This document shows positions 59,069-64,000 of a stretch of 64,000 nucleotides of DNA, piece by piece (positions within the stretch are counted from its first letter, which is position 1; every line of letters begins with the position of its first letter). The notes beneath the pieces are model-generated. The model was not told the origin of the DNA. It saw only the letters and a program-made list of their open reading frames with translations, and searched no databases. A program made the translations under genes and the position numbers. This DNA is from Gnetum montanum (Eukaryota; Streptophyta; Gnetopsida; Gnetales; Gnetaceae): NCBI GenBank assembly GCA_015680685.1, contig MNCI01006170.1, positions 377,890 through 441,889 of the forward strand. The letters run 5' to 3'.

Positions 59069-60850
59069 TTGAAATTCAAAGCCAAGAAGAAAATATATGC
59101 AAGCTACACAAGATACTATATGGACAAGAAAGTTCCAAGGGTAGGGTTTCATACAATAATTTTCTTCTCAAAAGTGGATATAAATCTTATATACTTCAAA
59201 CATGCGAGAAATAATATAATCATGATCTCTTTGTATGTTAATGATCTTATCTTTCTATTAAGTTCTAAAAAATTAATTTTAGACTTCAAGAAAGACATGA
59301 AGCAAGAGTTTGAAATGAAGGACTTTGGAGTCCTAAAATATTTTCCAGAGAAAAAAGTGGATGAAGAAGAAGACTTCCTAAAGATGCATTGAAGCAACTA
59401 TGCTAGAAGCATTATAAAGAAATATGGCTTGAGGGATGCAAAATTAATAACTCCTTTCCCCCCAAATAACAAAATGCTTAAGAAAGATGAAAGTCCATTG
59501 GTGGATGCCTCTCTCTATATAGGCATGATTAGGTCCTTAAGTGTGCTTTATCACTCAAGGCTTGACCTAGAATTTTCCACTTCATATTTATCAAAATTTA
59601 TGTAAGAACCTAGGTCAAGTCACATGAATGCCCTTAAGCATGTTTTGAGGTATGTAAAATGTACTTATAATTTCTCCATCAAGTTTCTGAAAAGTAATGG
59701 AAACTTTCATGCCTTTTGATGAATCGTGATTCATCGGGTACACGATATCGCATCCAGCAACGATATCGGATATGCGATATTGTGGTTCCTGTGTGAGCCT
59801 ATAAATACACATGAAGGCACACAAGAAAGGAGTCTTTTAGTCAGTTTTAGGAGTCAAGTTTAGTGTAGGATCATTTTGTCAATTTTCTCTCAACCCTCTC
59901 TCTCAGTGCATGGCCACAGTGTGATGATTGTAATTGTATGGCATCCTTTATTCAAGTGTGACATACTTGGACATGCACATGACCAAAAATAAAGATCGAG
60001 ATTACTTCATCATTGCAGCATTCACTTTGTTTAAATATTTGATTGTTATTGTTATTTATTGCTTTCATAGTTAATATCTCTTCACCCTAAACTCCTTAAC
60101 GTGGAATGAGTACGACTTAATCACGATCATTCAAGGGTGACTACTTGGTAACCTAGTAGCATACATAGGATCTGCGCTTGGTAATCCCAGTAGTAGTCGT
60201 GCACGAGGTCTAAGATGTGTACGAATGATTAAGGAACAGATGCTCATTGCACTTAGGCTAGTTTAAATTCTCTCTCCCTATCTTCTATTAGTTTAGAGTC
60301 TCTCTCCCTTTTCCTCTTAGCTTAATTAAAGATTATTTTCCATCACCTCCAAGAGCAGCATTAGTTTAGGAACACATCACACACCTCATGCTGGACTAAA
60401 CCATACGTGACAAAGCATATACTAGTCTAGGTGGGAATACAACGAACTACGATCAATGAGTAACTATCTAGATACCACAACTAGCTCATCTGCGGAGTTC
60501 GACCAGATCATGCATGAAACGCTTGTATTCATATGGTTAAGTGTAGGGGTACCTCGCCGCTCATCACCTTTAGCAACATCGATTAGGAAAGAGATCTAGA
60601 AGAGAGAAAGTCTACATCTAAGAACATCATATTTCATAGTTCAAATCCCATGTATTGGAGCAACAAGAAGCAAACTTTGATGGTACTTATCATATATGTT
60701 GTCTTTTATGCTTTCTAATCATGTTGTATAATCATGGTGGTAATTGGAAGTATGATGTTTTAATGTATTATATTTTAAAAGAAGGCCACGTTAAGAGTTT
60801 TACTAAAACAAGAAAGTATGGGCCAAGAGGTATAAGAACCTTATGAGCTC
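59069..60850 (+). mobile_element. Ty1/copia pol fragment (RT and RNase H), split by a solo LTR
   Basis: RT text IIMISLYVNDLIFLLSSKK (59218-59275), DMKQEFEMKDFGVLKYF, then KKYGLRDAKLITPFPPNNK, HMNALKHVLRYVKCTYN and KFLKSNGNFHAF. After the inserted LTR RNase H resumes SNID, LEERKSTSKNI and NPMYWSNKKQT. The copia-class YVDD has Asn for the first Asp (59240-59242). Stops elsewhere confirm decay. It begins only about 50 bp from the most upstream CLMP1-like coding text, so it inserted into that gene's intron or broke it. No copia LTR, gag or integrase is visible. Confidence 0.85.
59717..60566 (+). repeat. Solo LTR (B/D-type) inserted in the copia fragment
   Basis: 850 bp, TGATGAATCGTG to CGCTCATCA. 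Flanked by perfect CCTTT at 59712-59716 and 60567-60571; removing it restores the copia reading FHAFSNID. U3 has ACGATATCGC, ACGATATCGG and GCGATATTG. TATAAATA is at 59800-59807. With no internal sequence, it arose by LTR-LTR recombination of a full element. Confidence 0.93.
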
Positions 60851-63395
60851 TTCTATAACTAGATTAGTTATATCACTAGTTTATCACCTCAACTATGACT
60901 CACTTGAATGACATACTCTTGGAGGTAAGCCTCGGTGATTCAAGAACCAAGAAACAATGGTGAACTTAAGCTTTAATGTTTCTTCCCTTGACACCCTAAT
61001 TTCCCTCTTAGTTAATATCTGTCACTTATTGATCATTGGTACATCAAAATAACATTCTACATTCTAGCTTAAAGCAAAAATACATAAAGGACTCCAACTG
61101 CTCTTTCATTAACAATAAAAAAATATTTCTAAAAACTTGATAGCTTGGATTCATATAAAGATAATGAGATAAGGTCTATACATGGATGAGACCTCTTAAC
61201 TTACTAGTATTAAGAAAGAATTCCCAACTTCGCTCATACAAATGAAATGAGAATAATAATACAAAAATGGAAAGAGAAATAGTATAAAGTAGTAATTGCC
61301 TTAAGGGAATAATCAATCGCACAGCAAGGAAGCATAGATCTCAAACTATCCTCCTCAAGTGTTAGGAAGAACAAGGCCCAACATCTCAAGTTATACAAAT
61401 TTTGGATCCATTTAGTAGGAAGAAAAGGGCTAACAATGTGCCTAAAAAGTCATCACCTATTGGATAAGGTGGCTACAATGTATTCACCTATTGGATAGGT
61501 GGTTTGGGTTGGTGGCTTCAAAGACCTCACCTACTTAGTAGGTGGCTTCAAAGTCATCCATGTTGAATTTTCCCTTCAAAACTCACATGGTGATGGTAGG
61601 TGTAGACCATTTCTTCCTGTATGGTAGATTTGATTAGCACCATTCATAAATTTCATATCTTGAATCTTTTTTATGCAAATAAATGGTTAAAATCAATTAA
61701 TTTGAATGCTCCAGATATGATGGTGTAGTTAAATTTTTTGTTTTAGATCATTTGGTCCATGTTTTTGGTTCTTCAAAATAAGATATATAAAAATATTACT
61801 CATGAAATATAACTTAATATAAATGATAACAATCAACTAAAATATGCTTACTGGTGATATAATATTAAGTAAAATAAACATTATTTATTAACAAATATTA
61901 CTATTTTAGGTGCTTATCACACCCCTATTAGAGTATACTTCTAAGTTAAAGTACAATCATTATATTCTTAACTTAATCTAACAATAATTATGAAAGGTCA
62001 TAATGATTCAACAAGATGTACAAAGAATAAGAGAATGCAAGTACTCACTACATAACATATGAAGAAATACATAATAATGATAAAAAACGATAAGAGATGG
62101 CAACATTGAGAACATGAGACCCATTGAGATAAAGAAGTAACATTGAAACAATAGCCACAATAATGTTTGTAAATCAAAATAGTTTATAGACCACAATAAT
62201 TTGAAAAATCATGAAGATGAAATGTCATACACCATAGAAGCAAACAAAAGCATGAACAAATCTAGGAAGACGTTACAAAGCACAGAGTTCATAATGAAAA
62301 CTCAAGCATCTCAACCAAAAGGTTTAAGAAGTAACTCGATATTAAGAAGCAAGTGTTGCAAGAGATAACAACAATCCTTGTAGCACAAGATCAAATTTCA
62401 TAAAGAAGAAGAGAAGATCCAACTATGTTATACATAGCCTAGTCCATTTTCTTAAATAAAAAGAGAAGACCATCCAGAAGTTTTTGATGGTTGAGAAATG
62501 AAGGAAAATATTTATGCATAAGACTTTAGAATAGTAGTAATTAAATTTATGTTATCCCTAGGAACCCCATATGGATATCATATACATCATAATCAAATAT
62601 TCTAAATGTTTCCAACACATAGAATTCTACTACAATCACACAATAATTACACATCCAATACTTAGCACATTAACATCAACTACACATCATCCTACTCATC
62701 CTATAGACCAAGGCCCATGAGCATGCACAATTATCTAAAAGATGGAAAACAAGAAAATGGTAAAGAATAACCATCAAATCTGGAGAATTTTCTGAAACTA
62801 GAAATTTCATAACCAAAACACCAACACATTGTAAATTCTAAATCTAATAGAATACAAACTAAAAATCTTAAAACATACCCTACCCAAGACTAGCTTCCCA
62901 ACATACTAGAAACTACTGAAGTTTATTAAGAATCAAAGAAGAATGAAGGGAAAAAAGCCATAAAAAACCAAGAGATGAACATGATTAGAAGAGATGAGAA
63001 GAAATGTATAGTATGTGTTTTATTTATAAATGAAAAATATAACTATAACTATTTTTATTATGTTTATTTGAATTTCATAAGTCCTTTTTATTTTATTTCC
63101 TCGAACCCACATCAAATAACTCACTCATGAGACATCCAAATAAAATACTACTTGAACCTCTAAGCATCACATCATCTTTATAACATATCCATAATATCAC
63201 ATAAGCATAATGAGACATGTCAAATGACCCTATACCTCTAACATGCATAATCTCATAATCATAAATGAGCATCATAAACATCATATAACACATTCATACT
63301 TGTTTGGTACTTAATAATCCCACTCCATACTCTATTCTCACTAATCACAATCATGTATCTAACTAATCTAGTAAGATTAGTGTGCACATTCATAG
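60851..63395. other. AT-rich DNA with a cluster of small hairpins, no gene seen
   Basis: No supported coding frame or element end. Three short inverted repeats lie at about 61454-61545 (listed separately). The rest is AT-rich and unassigned. Confidence 0.5.
61454..61545. repeat. Three CACCTA...TAGGTGG mini-hairpins
   Basis: CACCTATTGGATAAGGTGG (near 61454), CACCTATTGGATAGGTGG (near 61485) and CACCTACTTAGTAGGTGG (61528-61545) repeat within 92 bp. The third stem is CCTACT/AGTAGG. Stems are kept while the loop text changes. Confidence 0.7.
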
Positions 63396-63763
63396 TGATA
63401 AATCAAAATTTTCCATATCATAGCTGCAACATCTTTGCTTTATTTATGATGTTATAAATATGATGTAGTGGACCATGATCACACCTCTAAATATAAGTCC
63501 ATTGTGGCATCAAACTCACCTTTGATCCACCATGTAAGCAAACTCTTGTAGTTAGTAGTGAGTGATTGCAGTGTAGTGATTAAAAATTGTACAACATCTT
63601 TATTTGAGTGGAATGTCCTTGAACTCATTCATAGTTGATAATAAATATTGAAATTATTCTTTATCATTACATCATTTCACTTAGACTAGATTTACTTTTC
63701 ATTACAATTTATTTTTCCATCATCATGTATACTTCCAATGTTCAATAGGATTGGTAGAATAGG
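63396..63763 (+). repeat. Partial LTR of the E subfamily
   Basis: Starts TGATAAATCAAAATTTTCC and follows the E 3' LTR (43498 onward): GATGTAGTGGACCATGATC, TAGTTAGTAGTGAGTG, AACATCTTTATTTGAGTGG. Its U5 side is cut off by the next LTR insertion at 63764. Confidence 0.8.
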
Positions 63764-64000
63764 TGATGAGTGGCGAGGTACCCCTACACTCAACCATATG
63801 AAACGAGCGTCGCACGCGCGATCCGGTCAAACTCCGTAGATGGACTAGTTGTGGCACCTAGATAGTTAGCCTTAGGTCGTAGTTCGCTGTCTTCCCATCT
63901 AGACTAGTTTTGCATATGTCACGTATGGTTTAGTCTAGATGAGGTGTATGATGTGTTCTAATCTAATGCTACTCCTGAAGGCAGTGGAAAATAATATTAA
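63764..64000 (-). repeat. LTR (C/D/solo type), truncated by the window end
   Basis: Begins TGATGAGTGGCGAGGTACCC and runs to 64000. It resembles most closely the reverse of the solo LTR at 59717-60566 (shared TAGTTGTGGCACCTAGATAG and AAACCATACGTGACA-type words). Whether it is solo or part of a full element lies outside the window. Confidence 0.85.

Noticed and set aside
1-64000. CRISPR arrays, operons, riboswitches, tRNA or rRNA genes
   Set aside because: None seen. The sequence is plant nuclear DNA, and the tRNA-like words are retroelement primer sites.

Overview
This is plant nuclear DNA from a large, repeat-filled genome. The evidence is decayed Athila/Tat-type Ty3/gypsy LTR retrotransposons (tRNA-Asp-type primer sites), an L1-type LINE, a Ty1/copia fragment, and one interrupted plant gene with GT-AG introns. 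A gymnosperm or another seed plant with a similarly large genome fits the low gene density and nested insertions, but the sequence does not prove this. There is no prokaryotic organisation. Most apparent open frames are degraded transposon pieces or frames running through N gaps.

Layout. 1-2775: 3' half of a gypsy element (RNase H end, integrase, long 3' region), plus strand. 2776-7397: a second plus-strand element carrying a ~950-codon decayed coiled-coil ORF that is neither gag nor pol, then a polypurine tract and LTR. 7398-8930: minus-strand LTR-like sequence around a 733-base gap. 9200-10300: a GC-richer low-copy island with a weak candidate exon. 13649-23093: a near-complete minus-strand gypsy element (C) with gag, PR, RT, RNase H and IN, broken by a 567-base gap. 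23094-24640: an LTR piece and a ~485-bp tandem duplication. 24930-27330: an L1-like LINE with an LTR fragment inside it. 30540-44339: two more copies of the coiled-coil ORF; the second (E) is split by a 7.86-kb gypsy element (B, 35260-43119) with a perfect ACAGT target duplication. 46644-53465: a minus-strand gag-protease element (D) with no RT, RNase H or integrase. 57009-59015: the 3' part of a PHOX/CLMP1-type TPR co-chaperone gene, minus strand, with one in-frame TAG. 59069-60850: a copia pol fragment holding an 850-bp solo LTR with perfect CCTTT duplications. 63396-64000: two nested LTRs, the last cut by the window end.

How the parts relate. The gypsy elements share LTR ends (TGATG...CATCA), a PBS resembling the 3' end of tRNA-Asp, a GGGGGTA polypurine tract and a long non-coding stretch after integrase. 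They differ in the head of U3: some have arrays of GATATC-type palindromes, others a tandem repeat. Elements B and D lack parts of pol and would need enzymes in trans. The coiled-coil ORF family looks like the payload of a further non-autonomous group, and is the best candidate here for something undescribed.

Assembly. Two long N runs and six single Ns occur. Four single Ns sit between short direct copies of the same sequence (unmerged contig ends). The other two sit inside LTRs that are 200-250 bp shorter than their partners.
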